In this document: positions 7,659 to 16,553 of the stretch, piece by piece
Layout of the letters: every line of letters begins with the position of its first letter
Position numbering within the stretch: position 1 is the stretch's first letter
Assembly (NCBI GenBank): GCA_026414805.1
Contig: JAOAIH010000031.1
Location: 1-33,217 of the forward strand
Direction: 5' to 3'
Length of the DNA: 33,217 bases
Source of the DNA: Spirochaetota bacterium
Lineage (GTDB): Bacteria; Spirochaetota; UBA4802; UB4802
Translations under genes and position numbers: made by a program
Notes under the pieces: generated by a model
The model's database searches: none
What the model was told of the DNA's origin: nothing
What the model saw: the letters and a program-made list of their open reading frames with translations, nothing else

Positions 7659-7829
7659 ATGCTGGGGTTAGGTGATGTATGGGTATTTATGGCTTACCTG
7701 TTGTGTATTGCCAGCGCTATTCTTTGTGCAGTGTATGGTTTTGTAAAATGGAATGATGATGAGGAGCCGTATACTGATGAAGCCAAACGGTGGGCCGAGG
7801 AAGAAGCTGAAATAGAGAAATCATTATAA
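7659..7829 (+). CDS. Symporter small accessory protein
   Basis: 56-residue single-span membrane protein starting MLGLGDVWVFMAYLLCIASAI. A hydrophobic helix (about 8-28) is followed by FVKWNDDEEP and a charged C-terminal tail (RWAEEEAEIEKSL). Proteins starting with MLGLGD and a helix of this kind are known as small partners encoded directly before certain sodium:solute symporters, which is the arrangement here (15 bases to the symporter start). Start ATG 7659 is set by AAGGAGG just upstream. An in-frame ATG at 7644 would contain that ribosome site within its own coding sequence, so it is rejected. It probably stabilises or forms part of the transporter. Confidence 0.85.
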   Translation: MLGLGDVWVFMAYLLCIASAILCAVYGFVKWNDDEEPYTDEAKRWAEEEAEIEKSL

Positions 7830-7844
7830 TAGGTGAGGTGAGCT

Positions 7845-9608
7845 ATGACTATTTTTTGGGTATTTGTATATTTAGCAATTGTTGCATTTTTAGGATACTT
7901 AGGGTATCGCCATACCAAAGGTGCATCTGATTATTTAGTTGCAGGCAGGAAGGTGCATCCATTTATCATGGCACTATCGTATGGTGCCACCTTTATCAGT
8001 ACCTCTGCTATAGTAGGATTTGGAGGTGCTGCCGGTGTATTTGGAATGGGACTTTTATACCTTACATTCTTGAATATATTTGTTGGTATATTTATTGCGT
8101 TTATATTATTTGGCAAGCGTACTCGTCGTATGGGATATCATTTAGATGCACATACCTTCCCTGAATTTCTGGGCAGGCGGTTTCAGTCGCCCTTTGTTCA
8201 GAAGTTTGCCGGGATTATCATTTTTATTTTCATGCCTTTATATGCAGCAGTTGTTTTGATAGGAGCAGCAAAATATATTGAACAGCAGTTTGCAATAGAT
8301 TATACCACTGCACTGCTTTTCTTTACTTTAATTGTGGCAGTCTATGTAATTATGGGCGGATTAAAAGGGGTAATGTATACTGATGCCTTTCAGGGCAGCA
8401 TTATGGCTATAGGTATGCTTGCTCTTATTATATTTACCTATTATGATGTTGGTGGAATTATCAAAGGCCATACCGAACTTACAAAACTTGTACCTCCACC
8501 ACCACTGGCTGCAAAGGGTCATATGGGCTGGACATCAATGCCTGCATTGGGTTCTGACCTATGGTGGACACTGGTATCAACTATCATTATGGGTGTTGGT
8601 ATTGGAGTGCTGGCACAGCCACAGCTTGTAGTGCGGTTCATGACTGTTAAAAGTAACCGTGAACTCAACCGTGCTGTTGCTATTGGCGGTATTTTTATCC
8701 TTCTTATGACCGGCGTAGCATTTACTTCTGGGGCTCTTTCCAATGTATGGTTTACAAAAAATGAGAAAGGAATCAAATACTGTGAAATCAGTGGTGCAAT
8801 TCTTGAAATATGTCCTGGCAAAAAAATTGTAAAAATAGATGAAAAGAATATAGATAAGTTTAAAGCGCAATTTAAGGATATACAGGTAGGCAGCGAGATT
8901 GACCTGCACAAGGACGTGCCTCATAAGGAAACAACAAAAGGTTCGTTGTCGATAGTTGCTGCAGGTGGTGTTGTTGAAAATATAATTCCTCAATTTGTAA
9001 AACAGGCTATGCCAGGATGGTTTTCAGTATTGTTTATGCTCACTTTACTTGCTGCAGCTATGTCAACGTTGAGTTCGCAATTCCATGCAATGGGTACTGC
9101 TATAGGACGTGACTTCTATATGCAGATAGTTAAGGACAAAAAGACCGCTGAAGAGCGAAGCGTGTTTATTAATAAAATGGGTATTGGTATAACAATACTG
9201 ATGAGCCTGATTTTGGGATATTTTCTGCCTGTCATATATTCAAAAGGCGAAGCCATCATTGCCCGGGGTACATCAATATTCTTTGGGTTATGTGCAGGGA
9301 CTTTTTTACCGGCTTATATTAGTGCATTATATTTGAAACGAATTACCAAAGCTGGCGTTGTTGCCGGTATGGTGTCAGGGTTTACTGTTGCGTTCTTTTG
9401 GCTGGTATTTGTGTTGGAAAAAGAAGCAATGGCTATTGGGCTTTGTCAGGCTCTCTTTGGTAAACCCACGTTGCTTTCATCACCCTGGACAATGGTAGAT
9501 CCTATGTTCATTTCATTTCCTACGTCGCTATGTGTAACGATAATAGTGTCATTATTCACAAAGAAGATTTCTAATGATCATCTTGATCTATGTTTTAAAG
9601 ATCTATAA
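7845..9608 (+). CDS. Sodium:solute symporter family (SSS) protein
   Basis: Inner-membrane secondary transporter of the SSS/SLC5 family (LeuT fold) using the Na+ gradient to import a small solute. Early helices carry family hallmarks: DYLVAGRKVHPFIMALSYGATFISTSAIVGFGGAAGVFGMGLLY, TFPEFLGRRF and YVIMGGLKGVMYTDAFQG. A dozen or more hydrophobic segments are visible over 587 aa. Between the helices near residue 300 and the segment PGWFSVLFMLTLLAAAMSTLSSQFHAMG lies a hydrophilic insert of about 70 residues (CEISGAILEICPGKKIV to HKETTKGSLSI), presumably an external domain. Start ATG follows AGGTGAGGTGAGCT. The cognate small subunit is encoded just upstream and a terminator just downstream. The substrate is undetermined; monocarboxylates or acetate are possibilities within the family. 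Confidence 0.92.
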   Translation: MTIFWVFVYLAIVAFLGYLGYRHTKGASDYLVAGRKVHPFIMALSYGATFISTSAIVGFGGAAGVFGMGLLYLTFLNIFVGIFIAFILFGKRTRRMGYHLDAHTFPEFLGRRFQSPFVQKFAGIIIFIFMPLYAAVVLIGAAKYIEQQFAIDYTTALLFFTLIVAVYVIMGGLKGVMYTDAFQGSIMAIGMLALIIFTYYDVGGIIKGHTELTKLVPPPPLAAKGHMGWTSMPALGSDLWWTLVSTIIMGVGIGVLAQPQLVVRFMTVKSNRELNRAVAIGGIFILLMTGVAFTSGALSNVWFTKNEKGIKYCEISGAILEICPGKKIVKIDEKNIDKFKAQFKDIQVGSEIDLHKDVPHKETTKGSLSIVAAGGVVENIIPQFVKQAMPGWFSVLFMLTLLAAAMSTLSSQFHAMGTAIGRDFYMQIVKDKKTAEERSVFINKMGIGITILMSLILGYFLPVIYSKGEAIIARGTSIFFGLCAGTFLPAYISALYLKRITKAGVVAGMVSGFTVAFFWLVFVLEKEAMAIGLCQALFGKPTLLSSPWTMVDPMFISFPTSLCVTIIVSLFTKKISNDHLDLCFKDL

Positions 9609-9629
9609 TACATGAAACAAAGTTTTGTA

Positions 9630-9664
9630 AAGGCTTACATAGAAATACTATGTAAGCCTTTTTT
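9630..9664 (+). terminator. Rho-independent terminator after the symporter gene
   Basis: The 13-base stem AAGGCTTACATAG (9630-9642) pairs perfectly with CTATGTAAGCCTT (9648-9660) around a five-base AAATA loop, followed by six T. It lies 22 bases after the symporter stop. On the other strand the tail is only TTT, so it mainly serves the plus strand, although rmuC ends about 100 bases away in convergent orientation. Confidence 0.92.
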
Positions 9665-9765
9665 ATTTCAAAATATTTGATATAAGTACTATTCTTGTCT
9701 TATTACTGTATGGGTAAGGTGTGTAATTGTTAAATATAATGTGATACAAGTATATTCAACCCCTT

Positions 9766-10851
9766 TTAGTCATTTTCAACCTCAGGGAGCAGTTCAACAG
9801 ATTCTCCAGTAATATTTGCAATTTTTTCGTTTATTCTGTCAACAAGTCGCTGGCTACTTTCATAGCTTGAGAGTGCATTTCGTATATGCCTACCTGTTTT
9901 TGAGTATTCAGTTTCAAATAATCGCAATTGATTTTGTATTGTTGCTAAATGTTGTAGTATTTCTTTTGCCTTCTGTTCTATTTGTAACCCCTTTAAACCG
10001 TAGGCAATAGCCATAAGGTATGCATAAAAGCTATTTGGCGAAACAGGGATTACTCGATGCTCCAATGCATAGTTGAAAATTTCATATTCTTTATTACTGA
10101 CAGTATCATTGACAATGGTTTCATAAAATACGTTTTCCGCAGGGATGTACATTAAAGCAAAATCATATGTCCCTTCGTTGGGATTGATGTATTTTTTGCT
10201 TATTTCATCAATGCGTTGTTTCACAGTTTGAATAAATTGCTTTTTAAATTTGGTTTTATCAGTGTCAAGTTTTGCTTCAATTATTCTTTGAAAGCTTTCT
10301 AATGGGAATTTTGAATCAACAGGTATAAGATGTTCTCCAAGCCGGATAATTGCATCTACCGTTGTACCATTTTTAAATGAATATTGCATCTGAAAATTTT
10401 TAGCTGGCAAAATTTGTTTAAGCAATTCTTCAAGCAAGTATTCGCCAAGGTTGCCGCGTAGTTTAGGAGCTGCAAGGATATCCTGTAATGAAGCGATATC
10501 TTTGCCAATTTCCTGTATGTGCTGCACAGTTTGTTCTAATGATCCAAGCTTTGTATGGATAGTATTGATGACAGAACCGGTATGGTGAAGCTGTTCGGTT
10601 ATGTTTTTTTGTGTTGAGGTAAGTATTTCATTAACCGTTGCAATAAGTTGTGTTAAATGTTTTTGTTGATTTTCAATTGCTATGGAATGAGCTTCAATCT
10701 GTTTAGTTTTTATCTCAGTAAGTTGATTTTTTAAATCCAATAATTGGAGTGATAACTCATTATTTGAATTGCTTTGGGTGAAGAAAAGTTTAAATGTAAT
10801 GAATAACAGCAGTATCACAATAAAAAATAAGATGAAAATGGTGTATTCCAT
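9766..10851 (-). CDS. rmuC: DNA recombination protein RmuC
   Basis: RmuC-family protein, a predicted PD-(D/E)XK nuclease that limits inversions at short inverted repeats. Residues 3-24 form a membrane helix (YTIFILFFIVILLLFITFKLFF). A coiled coil follows to about residue 125 (LLDLKNQLTEIKTKQIEAH and beyond), then the conserved core: KLRGNLGEYLLEELLKQIL, VDAIIRLGEHLIPVDSKFPLESF (containing D-S-K) and YDFALMYIPAENVFYE. The C-terminal helix region ends in acidic residues. 361 aa is usual. ATG 10851 has GGAG eight bases upstream. It is followed on the same strand by the Na/Pi-type transporter gene direction, with 121 bases between them. Confidence 0.92.
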   Translation of the reverse strand: MEYTIFILFFIVILLLFITFKLFFTQSNSNNELSLQLLDLKNQLTEIKTKQIEAHSIAIENQQKHLTQLIATVNEILTSTQKNITEQLHHTGSVINTIHTKLGSLEQTVQHIQEIGKDIASLQDILAAPKLRGNLGEYLLEELLKQILPAKNFQMQYSFKNGTTVDAIIRLGEHLIPVDSKFPLESFQRIIEAKLDTDKTKFKKQFIQTVKQRIDEISKKYINPNEGTYDFALMYIPAENVFYETIVNDTVSNKEYEIFNYALEHRVIPVSPNSFYAYLMAIAYGLKGLQIEQKAKEILQHLATIQNQLRLFETEYSKTGRHIRNALSSYESSQRLVDRINEKIANITGESVELLPEVEND

Positions 10852-10972
10852 AGTTTATCTCCAAACATTGAATTTTAGTTTGTCAGCCACAGTACGCCCA
10901 TGGTGCAGCTAACATTGTAAAACATGTTGTGGTTATGGTCATGTATGTTACTATTGAACAGGTATACCGTTT

Positions 10973-12559
10973 TCAAAAATTGCTGTCTCCTGGTGCAATA
11001 CAGTGGCGTACCACACGCCATATATGGTATCCTAACCTGTCAATGAACCTGATGGCTTCGATGTAATCTAGTGCCGTATGCGAGTCTAAAATCCCTGATG
11101 CTGTTTTTCTCAGCACTTCAACTCGCTCTAATTTTCGTGCATTTGCAAGGTATTGCGAAAGCTCCTGGATTTTTTCTACGCTGTCTATGGAACTCTGTGA
11201 TCGCAGAGCTTTTTCGGATTCATTTAATTCGTTATTAAAATTCCATTTCATATCAACAAAATTGTTACTGTCTTTTAGAAGAGCAATTGTGTCTGCTTCC
11301 TGACATGCTTCAATTATACTGCTTAAGTGATCAATAGCATGAAGAACCGAAATATGTTCATCATAGAGTTGCTTCTGTTGGGGTGGAGTTTTTACCTTGC
11401 TCATAAAGTGCTTTGTTTCTTCAAGTGCAACCATAGCGGTTTTAAGTCTGCGAGGCAGGTCGCTGCCATTTTTGTGCAAAAGATCCTTAAGTATTGCAAT
11501 TATGTAAAGAGCAATTTCCACCACGCTACGGCGTGCTGTTTCTACTGCTATGGCAGGTGTTTTTGCTATAGCATCGTCAAGATGCTGAGTGAGGTGCAGC
11601 GTTGTGTCGGCAAATAATGTTTTCAAAAATCGCACTAGCGGTGTGATGGCAGGGGTAAATAGAAACACGCCAATTACGTTAAAGAGTGTATGGAATACTG
11701 AAAGCTGAATTTCAGGAGCTATCGCCCCCATATAATGAAATAAAGATGATAATACGGGCGATAGCTGTGGCAGCATAATAAACAGTAGTAGTGCAGTTGC
11801 TGAGTTAAAAATGACATCGGCAACGATGATGCGCTTTGTGTCAGGTGTTGCTCCTATGGCAGCAACAAGTATTGGCACAGATTTACCTGCATTCATACCT
11901 ATAACAAGTGTCTGCGCTTGAAAGAGGGTGATTGTTTGACTGTGAAGCGCCACCAGTGCAAGTACAACAGCAGCGCTTGATGATTGCATTAAAATTGTTA
12001 ACGTAAAACCTATTATAAACAGAATCAGCATATCAGCAAATGATTGACCGGCAATAATTGAAAAATTGATTGTGCTGGGCAGTTGCGCAAGTCCCTGACG
12101 CATGATAGTAATGCCAAAGAAAAGAAGCCCAAACCCAGCTAAAAGCGAACCAATGTCTGAGCGGTGGTCGGTATATAGAATTTTTAATATGACACCACAC
12201 GCAACAAATAGCAGGGAAAACTGACCAATGCTGTACTGGATTCCAAAAAAAGTTACCAGCCAGGCAGTTGCAGTTGTTCCCACGTTAGCTCCAAAGATAA
12301 CTGCTAATGCCTGATGAATGGTGATAAGACCTGCGCTTACAAAACCTATTGTGGCAATAGCTGTTGCGCTGGATGCCTGAATAATGGTTGTGACAAATAT
12401 GCCCGTAAACAGAGCCTTGAGCTTGCCACCGGTGAGGTTTGACAGGATTTTCCTGAATCGGGGGCCAGCTAATTTCTGTATTGCTTCCGACATAAGGACA
12501 ATTCCTAAGAGAAGAATGCCTATGCCGCCTATTGCACTTATACTATCCTGTAGCATCAT
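10973..12559 (-). CDS. Na/Pi cotransporter family protein with PhoU-like C-terminal domain
   Basis: Membrane protein of the Na/Pi-cotransporter (NptA/PF02690) family, expected to move phosphate with sodium. It carries the internally repeated signature motifs typical of the family: first repeat GIFVTTIIQASSATAIATIGFVSAG with GANVGTTATAWLV, and second repeat LTILMQSSSAAVVLALVALHSQ with GMNAGKSVPILVAAIG. Residues 1-330 hold the helices. The remaining roughly 200 residues are helical and soluble-looking (VETARRSVVEIALYIIAILKDLL; LEETKHFMSKV), matching the PhoU-like regulatory domain that many bacterial members carry. 528 aa is typical. No ribosome site is obvious before ATG 12559 or the adjacent ATG 12556, so expression may be weak. 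The minus strand contains two GCGATAGC-core copies (11716-11725 and 11758-11766). Confidence 0.9.
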   Translation of the reverse strand: MMLQDSISAIGGIGILLLGIVLMSEAIQKLAGPRFRKILSNLTGGKLKALFTGIFVTTIIQASSATAIATIGFVSAGLITIHQALAVIFGANVGTTATAWLVTFFGIQYSIGQFSLLFVACGVILKILYTDHRSDIGSLLAGFGLLFFGITIMRQGLAQLPSTINFSIIAGQSFADMLILFIIGFTLTILMQSSSAAVVLALVALHSQTITLFQAQTLVIGMNAGKSVPILVAAIGATPDTKRIIVADVIFNSATALLLFIMLPQLSPVLSSLFHYMGAIAPEIQLSVFHTLFNVIGVFLFTPAITPLVRFLKTLFADTTLHLTQHLDDAIAKTPAIAVETARRSVVEIALYIIAILKDLLHKNGSDLPRRLKTAMVALEETKHFMSKVKTPPQQKQLYDEHISVLHAIDHLSSIIEACQEADTIALLKDSNNFVDMKWNFNNELNESEKALRSQSSIDSVEKIQELSQYLANARKLERVEVLRKTASGILDSHTALDYIEAIRFIDRLGYHIWRVVRHCIAPGDSNF

Positions 12560-12923
12560 ATTTGTACTTTGATTATAATTATCGGTATATTGATCAAAGT
12601 AGTAGCGGAAATACCATAACAGACAAGTATTTTTCGTGAAATATTGTGCATCCTATGCTAAAGAAGCATTAGAATTGGCTATGGGATATAATCTTCCCTC
12701 AAGGGTGAAAACACTTCAATTGCCACTGAATCTTAAAGTATTTCTGCCCCATGTACGGCGTTACTTGGTATTGACCAGCTACCACCGGGGTTTATATAAT
12801 TATTATTGCAATATATTCAACAAAAAAATAGTATTGTAGCAATCAATGCATACAGTAGGGACGCTGTGCATAATTTCTTCATACTGTGTGAGTTTATGAT
12901 TGTAATGTTATAGGAGGAACACC
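12560..12923. other. Intergenic region, no convincing gene
   Basis: Divergent spacer between the Na/Pi-type gene and the small Cys-rich protein. A 67-codon frame beginning with GTG at 12636 is open but lacks a ribosome site and any family resemblance, so it is not called. No strong promoter or hairpin is seen; the right end holds AGGAGG for the gene at 12924. Confidence 0.5.
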
Positions 12924-13127
12924 ATGACAGCATCAACAGCAGTTAGATGTGCACAATGCCCATTCAGGTCCAAATATGATCAAAATCCACGTTCCCTAGT
13001 GGGAAGGATATGGCGATGGCATATTAACTGGTGCCCAGGCTGGAAAATGTATATGAAGTCGTTGCCACAAGAGGAGAGGGATGAAATAATACAGAAATAT
13101 TCATTAAAATATATTGACAAAAAATAA
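12924..13127 (+). CDS. Small conserved-looking Cys/His protein, putative metal binding
   Basis: 67-residue protein with CAQCPFRSKYDQNPRSLVGRIWRWH, then NWCPGWKMYMKSLPQEERDEIIQKYSLKY. The CxxC pair, a His and a third Cys followed by PGW could form a small zinc or iron site. The pattern CPFR-KYD-P-S-GR-WRWH-CPGWK-Y looks like a conserved orphan family found in diverse prokaryotes. That is memory of the pattern, not a search result. Start ATG 12924 has a perfect AGGAGG eight bases upstream. No signal peptide or membrane segment is present, so it should be cytoplasmic. It precedes aroA by 152 bases and is probably an independent gene. Function unknown. Confidence 0.82.
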   Translation: MTASTAVRCAQCPFRSKYDQNPRSLVGRIWRWHINWCPGWKMYMKSLPQEERDEIIQKYSLKYIDKK

Positions 13128-13279
13128 AAGTAATTGATTCAATGAACACTTACAAAAATCTGTAATTATTCCTGAGAACATTTTGTTCACCATTAATTGA
13201 TACTTCTGGTCATGGACAAAGCAGGAGTATAAGGGAAGTGTCATTTAAAAAATCAAAACAATGAAAAAAGTGTGGAACA

Positions 13280-14548
13280 ATGCGTTTTAATGTAACCCCA
13301 TCTAATTTACATGGTGAAGCTGTCATTCCCGGTTCAAAATCGCATACTATCCGGGCACTGGTATGTGCGTTGCTTGCTGATGGTACTTCAACTATTTTAC
13401 AACCGCTTGATTCAAGTGATACGCGCTCATGTCTTGGGATGATACGGCAATTTGGCGCAACTGTACAAGAACATGCCGATAAATGGATAGTAACTGGATG
13501 CGGCAGGCCACATGTTCCTGATGATGTCATTGATGTGGGTAATTCAGGTACTTCGCTGTACTTTGGCATTGGCGTTGCATCGCTAGTAAATGGTATAACA
13601 GTGTTTACCGGTGATCATCAAATTAGAAATCGTCCTGCTGGGGATTTACTCCATGCTATCAATGAATTGGGAGGATATGCAGTTTCAACCCGGGGTAATG
13701 GCAAACCGCCGGTAGTGGTGCAGGGCCCTATCAACGGAGGGCATGTGCAGCTGAAAGCCATTACATCGCAGTATCTATCATCTTTGCTTATAGCTACACC
13801 AATGGCTGCATACAACACAATCATTGATGTGCCGCTGCTCAACGAGGCTCCGTATGTGGGCATGACGTTGTGGTGGCTGGATAAATTGGGAATTGAATAC
13901 AGCAATAAAGGATATGATCAGTTTATTGTACGTGGCGGCCAGGTCTACAAGCCTTTTACACAATATATCCCAGCAGATTTTTCTTCTGCAACATTTTTCA
14001 TGGTTGCAGCAGCAATTACGCAAAGCACGGTGGTGCTCAAGGGTCTTGATTTTAATGACACACAGGGCGACAAAGAAGTGGTAAATATATTGCGAGCAAT
14101 GGGTGCAGAGGTTGAAATTTTTAAAGATGCTATCGCCATTACCGGGAAGCCATTAAAAGGCGGAACATTTGACCTCAATGCCATGCCTGATGCACTTCCG
14201 GCACTTTCAGTGTGTGCATGTTTTGCAGAAGGTGAGACGCGACTTGTAAATGTTCCGCAGGCACGCGTTAAGGAAACTGACCGTATTGCGGTGATGTGTG
14301 CTGAGCTTACAAAAATGGGTGCTAATATTGAAGAATTGCCCGACGGGCTTGTAATACGCAAAAGCACTTTGAGGGGAACACTTGTCAATGGCCACTATGA
14401 CCATAGGGTAGTGATGTCATTGGCTGTGGCAGGCCTTGCTGCAATGGGCACCACTGTAATAGATACTGCTGAGTCTGTTGGGGTTACTTTCCCAAATTTT
14501 GTTGAGCTGATGCAAAGCCTTGGTGCACAAATACGTACGGAGGAGTAA
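13280..14548 (+). CDS. aroA: 3-phosphoshikimate 1-carboxyvinyltransferase (EPSP synthase)
   Basis: Sixth step of the shikimate pathway: shikimate 3-phosphate plus phosphoenolpyruvate gives EPSP and phosphate, in the cytoplasm. Signatures are PGSKSHTIRALV (about 17-28), GNSGTSLYFGI, the RNRPAGDLLHAI loop, ITSQYLSSLLIA, RVKETDRIAVM and DHRVVMSLAVAG. Two inside-out alpha/beta domains are implied by full length, 422 aa. The upstream sequence AAGTGTGGAACA gives only a weak ribosome site for ATG 13280. The stop is two bases before aroH, and aroH's ribosome site lies in the last codons of aroA, so the two shikimate/aromatic genes form an operon. A GCTATCGC core copy is at 14129-14136. Confidence 0.97.
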   Translation: MRFNVTPSNLHGEAVIPGSKSHTIRALVCALLADGTSTILQPLDSSDTRSCLGMIRQFGATVQEHADKWIVTGCGRPHVPDDVIDVGNSGTSLYFGIGVASLVNGITVFTGDHQIRNRPAGDLLHAINELGGYAVSTRGNGKPPVVVQGPINGGHVQLKAITSQYLSSLLIATPMAAYNTIIDVPLLNEAPYVGMTLWWLDKLGIEYSNKGYDQFIVRGGQVYKPFTQYIPADFSSATFFMVAAAITQSTVVLKGLDFNDTQGDKEVVNILRAMGAEVEIFKDAIAITGKPLKGGTFDLNAMPDALPALSVCACFAEGETRLVNVPQARVKETDRIAVMCAELTKMGANIEELPDGLVIRKSTLRGTLVNGHYDHRVVMSLAVAGLAAMGTTVIDTAESVGVTFPNFVELMQSLGAQIRTEE

Positions 14549-14550
14549 AG

Positions 14551-14946
14551 GTGATCCGGGGAGTTCGCGGTGCAATTACTGTTGATGCAAATACAAAAGA
14601 AGAAATACTGCAAAGGACTGAAGAGCTTTTAAGGGCGATAGTTACTATAAATAAAATTCAGATTGATGATATAGCTTCAGCAATTTTCACAGTAACCGAC
14701 GATGTGAACGCAGAGTTCCCTGCTGTTGCTGCACGGAATTTAGGATGGTTGCATATACCGCTTTTATGTTCACGTGAGATTCCGGTTCCCGGCTCGCTTG
14801 GCATGTGTGTGCGTGTGTTGCTGCACATAAATACTGATAAAAGACAGGATGAAATTGTGCATGTATATTTACGGGATGCTAAAAAACTGCGCCCTGATAT
14901 TAATACGCCCTTACAGGATAAGTATTATACTTCGGATGATGACTGA
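14551..14946 (+). CDS. aroH: Chorismate mutase, AroH (trimeric, Bacillus-type)
   Basis: Converts chorismate to prephenate, the branch toward phenylalanine and tyrosine. The sequence follows the AroH fold: MIRGVRGAITVDANTKEEIL at the N-terminus with the conserved Arg near residue 6, TVTDDVNAEFPAVAARNLGW, REIPVPGSLGMCVRVLLHI containing the active-site arginine, and HVYLRDAKKLRPDI near the end. 131 aa is close to B. subtilis AroH (127). The start is GTG at 14551, with GGAGGAG upstream overlapping the end of aroA. It lies downstream of the EPSP-synthase gene, so both chorismate supply and use are encoded together although chorismate synthase is not in the window. Confidence 0.95.
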   Translation: MIRGVRGAITVDANTKEEILQRTEELLRAIVTINKIQIDDIASAIFTVTDDVNAEFPAVAARNLGWLHIPLLCSREIPVPGSLGMCVRVLLHINTDKRQDEIVHVYLRDAKKLRPDINTPLQDKYYTSDDD

Positions 14947-15037
14947 CATTAAAAAGTTGTGTACAAAAACATCAGTAGATGCTATTATATAATACGTTAG
15001 TTACAAACAAATAGAGAATGTGTGCTGGGAAAAAGTA

Positions 15038-15811
15038 ATGAAACACTATCACGTTATTATAATTGTTGTCATGTTACTTGTGTTGCCAATGACACATACC
15101 CATATCAGGGCACAGGCTGAACGAGAAATAGAATTAACCGCACAGGAAATTCTTGCCAGGGTTGACCGTATTATGGATTATCCTGATGGAATCCTGAAAG
15201 GGTATTTGATGCACATTACACCAGATGGATCAGCCCAAAAACTACAGATAACAGGATATATTAATAAAAATCAGTTTTTATTTGATATTGTAAAACCAAC
15301 ACGGGGAAGTATGCAGAAAGTGCTCTACCGTATAGGTGGTGAGGACCTTTGGGTATATGATATGGCTGCCCGGGCGCTGTTTCACAAAATGGGTATTGAT
15401 AAATATGACGACATACTTGCAACAAACTTTTATTATGTTGATTTGTCAAATGCTGATTTACAGAGTAATTATGTTGCACGTATTGATGGTTCGGTCATTT
15501 TAAAAAATAATGACTGCTTCAAACTCACGCTTGATCCTATAGATAAAACGGGTGCATATGGCAAACTTACACTATACGTAATAAAAAAAAGTTATATTCC
15601 CTTGCGTATAGATTTCCACGATCAGGATAAGGTAATATTCAAGACACTTTCCATTGCAAAAATTGCACAAAAGGATGGAAGGTCATTCCCAGTGCGCTAT
15701 GACATGTTGAATATTAAAAAAGGCACCATGACAGTGATGGAATTTACTTCCATAGAAGATGGAGTACCCATTAATGCTGAACTATTCAGACCTGAAAAAT
15801 TAGGTGACTGA
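15038..15811 (+). CDS. Outer membrane lipoprotein-sorting (LolA/LolB-like) periplasmic protein
   Basis: Exported protein of the LolA-like superfamily (uncharacterised lipoprotein-sorting branch, PF17131 type). It has a signal peptide (VIIIVVMLLVLPMTHTHIRAQA) and then a mostly beta region: helix TAQEILARVDRIMDYPDGILKGY, strands QFLFDIVKPTRGSMQKVLYRIGGEDLWVYD, KLTLDPIDKTGAYGKLTLYVIKKSYIPLRIDFHDQD and PVRYDMLNIKKGTMTVMEFTSIEDG. In other bacteria members often accompany MacB-like permeases or RND/MMPL lipid transporters; the exporter operon of this window is 9 kb away. ATG 15038 fits the signal peptide; an in-frame GTG at 15020 is the alternative. It is expected to act in the periplasm in lipoprotein or lipid handling. 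Confidence 0.82.
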   Translation: MKHYHVIIIVVMLLVLPMTHTHIRAQAEREIELTAQEILARVDRIMDYPDGILKGYLMHITPDGSAQKLQITGYINKNQFLFDIVKPTRGSMQKVLYRIGGEDLWVYDMAARALFHKMGIDKYDDILATNFYYVDLSNADLQSNYVARIDGSVILKNNDCFKLTLDPIDKTGAYGKLTLYVIKKSYIPLRIDFHDQDKVIFKTLSIAKIAQKDGRSFPVRYDMLNIKKGTMTVMEFTSIEDGVPINAELFRPEKLGD

Positions 15812-15812
15812 T

Positions 15813-16535
15813 ATGGCACAGTTTTTTGTACGTGCACCGGGTGATGATAATACTGTGATCATTGAAGATGAAGACTATCATCATCTTGTGAGGGTGCGAC
15901 GTGCCCAAATAGGTGACAGCATTCAGGTGATAGACTCAGAAGGAATGCGATACCGTGCAATAATCACTCACATCCAGACAGAGAAAATAATTGCTCAAAT
16001 AACCGATACTATTAACTATCCTAATATTCAACTTGATCTTACACTGTGTGTTGCAGTGTTAAAAGGAAAGAAATTTGATCTTGTCATTCAAAAGGCTGTT
16101 GAAATAGGAGTGTGCCGGATTATTCCAATGATAACAGAGCGAACCATACCTGATATTTCAGAAAAAGAGGAAAAGAAATTAGCGCGCTGGCAAAAAATAG
16201 CCATTGAAGCATCCAAGCAATGTTTACGCCCCAATGTGCCTGTAGTTTCCCCTGTGATGACATTTGATGAAGTCGTACGGATGAAAAAGGATGCTGGCAT
16301 ACTTGCTCATGCTGATCCCGATGCCGGGAGCATGCGTACCTTTTTAAAAGAGTCCAAGCCTCATAATAATGTTATGTTATTGACCGGCCCCGAAGGAGGT
16401 TTTTCAAAAAAAGAAGTTGAAATTGCACGAGGCTTTGATTGGTTTGTATTATATAATGGGGCCACACAGCTAAGAGCTGAGACGGCAGCCATTGTGCTGC
16501 CTGCAATTATTATATATGAATGGGGTTATTCATAA
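15813..16535 (+). CDS. rsmE: 16S rRNA (uracil1498-N3)-methyltransferase
   Basis: SPOUT-class methyltransferase that modifies U1498 of 16S rRNA. N-terminal PUA-like part: MAQFFVRAPGDDNTVIIEDEDYHHLVRVRRAQIGD. C-terminal knotted domain: VLKGKKFDLVIQKAVEIGVCRIIPMITERTI, KIAIEASKQCLRPNVPVV, LLTGPEGGFSKKEVEIA and TQLRAETAAIVLPAI, the last two forming the S-adenosylmethionine knot. 240 aa is typical. ATG 15813 sits two bases after the previous stop and has AGGTGA upstream. A GTG at 15804 in the same frame would overlap the previous gene and is less likely. It belongs to the plus-strand run from aroA onward. Confidence 0.95.
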   Translation: MAQFFVRAPGDDNTVIIEDEDYHHLVRVRRAQIGDSIQVIDSEGMRYRAIITHIQTEKIIAQITDTINYPNIQLDLTLCVAVLKGKKFDLVIQKAVEIGVCRIIPMITERTIPDISEKEEKKLARWQKIAIEASKQCLRPNVPVVSPVMTFDEVVRMKKDAGILAHADPDAGSMRTFLKESKPHNNVMLLTGPEGGFSKKEVEIARGFDWFVLYNGATQLRAETAAIVLPAIIIYEWGYS

Positions 16536-16553
16536 AAACAAAAAGGAAACGCT

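Noticed and set aside
12636-12839. 67-codon GTG-initiated frame between the Na/Pi-type gene and the small Cys protein
   Set aside because: No ribosome site, no recognisable family, and the C-terminal half (YNYYCNIFNKKIVL) looks like translated AT-rich spacer.
13100-13279. Possible riboswitch or T-box leader before aroA
   Set aside because: No conserved T-box sequence, no stable stems and no terminator-antiterminator pair could be seen.
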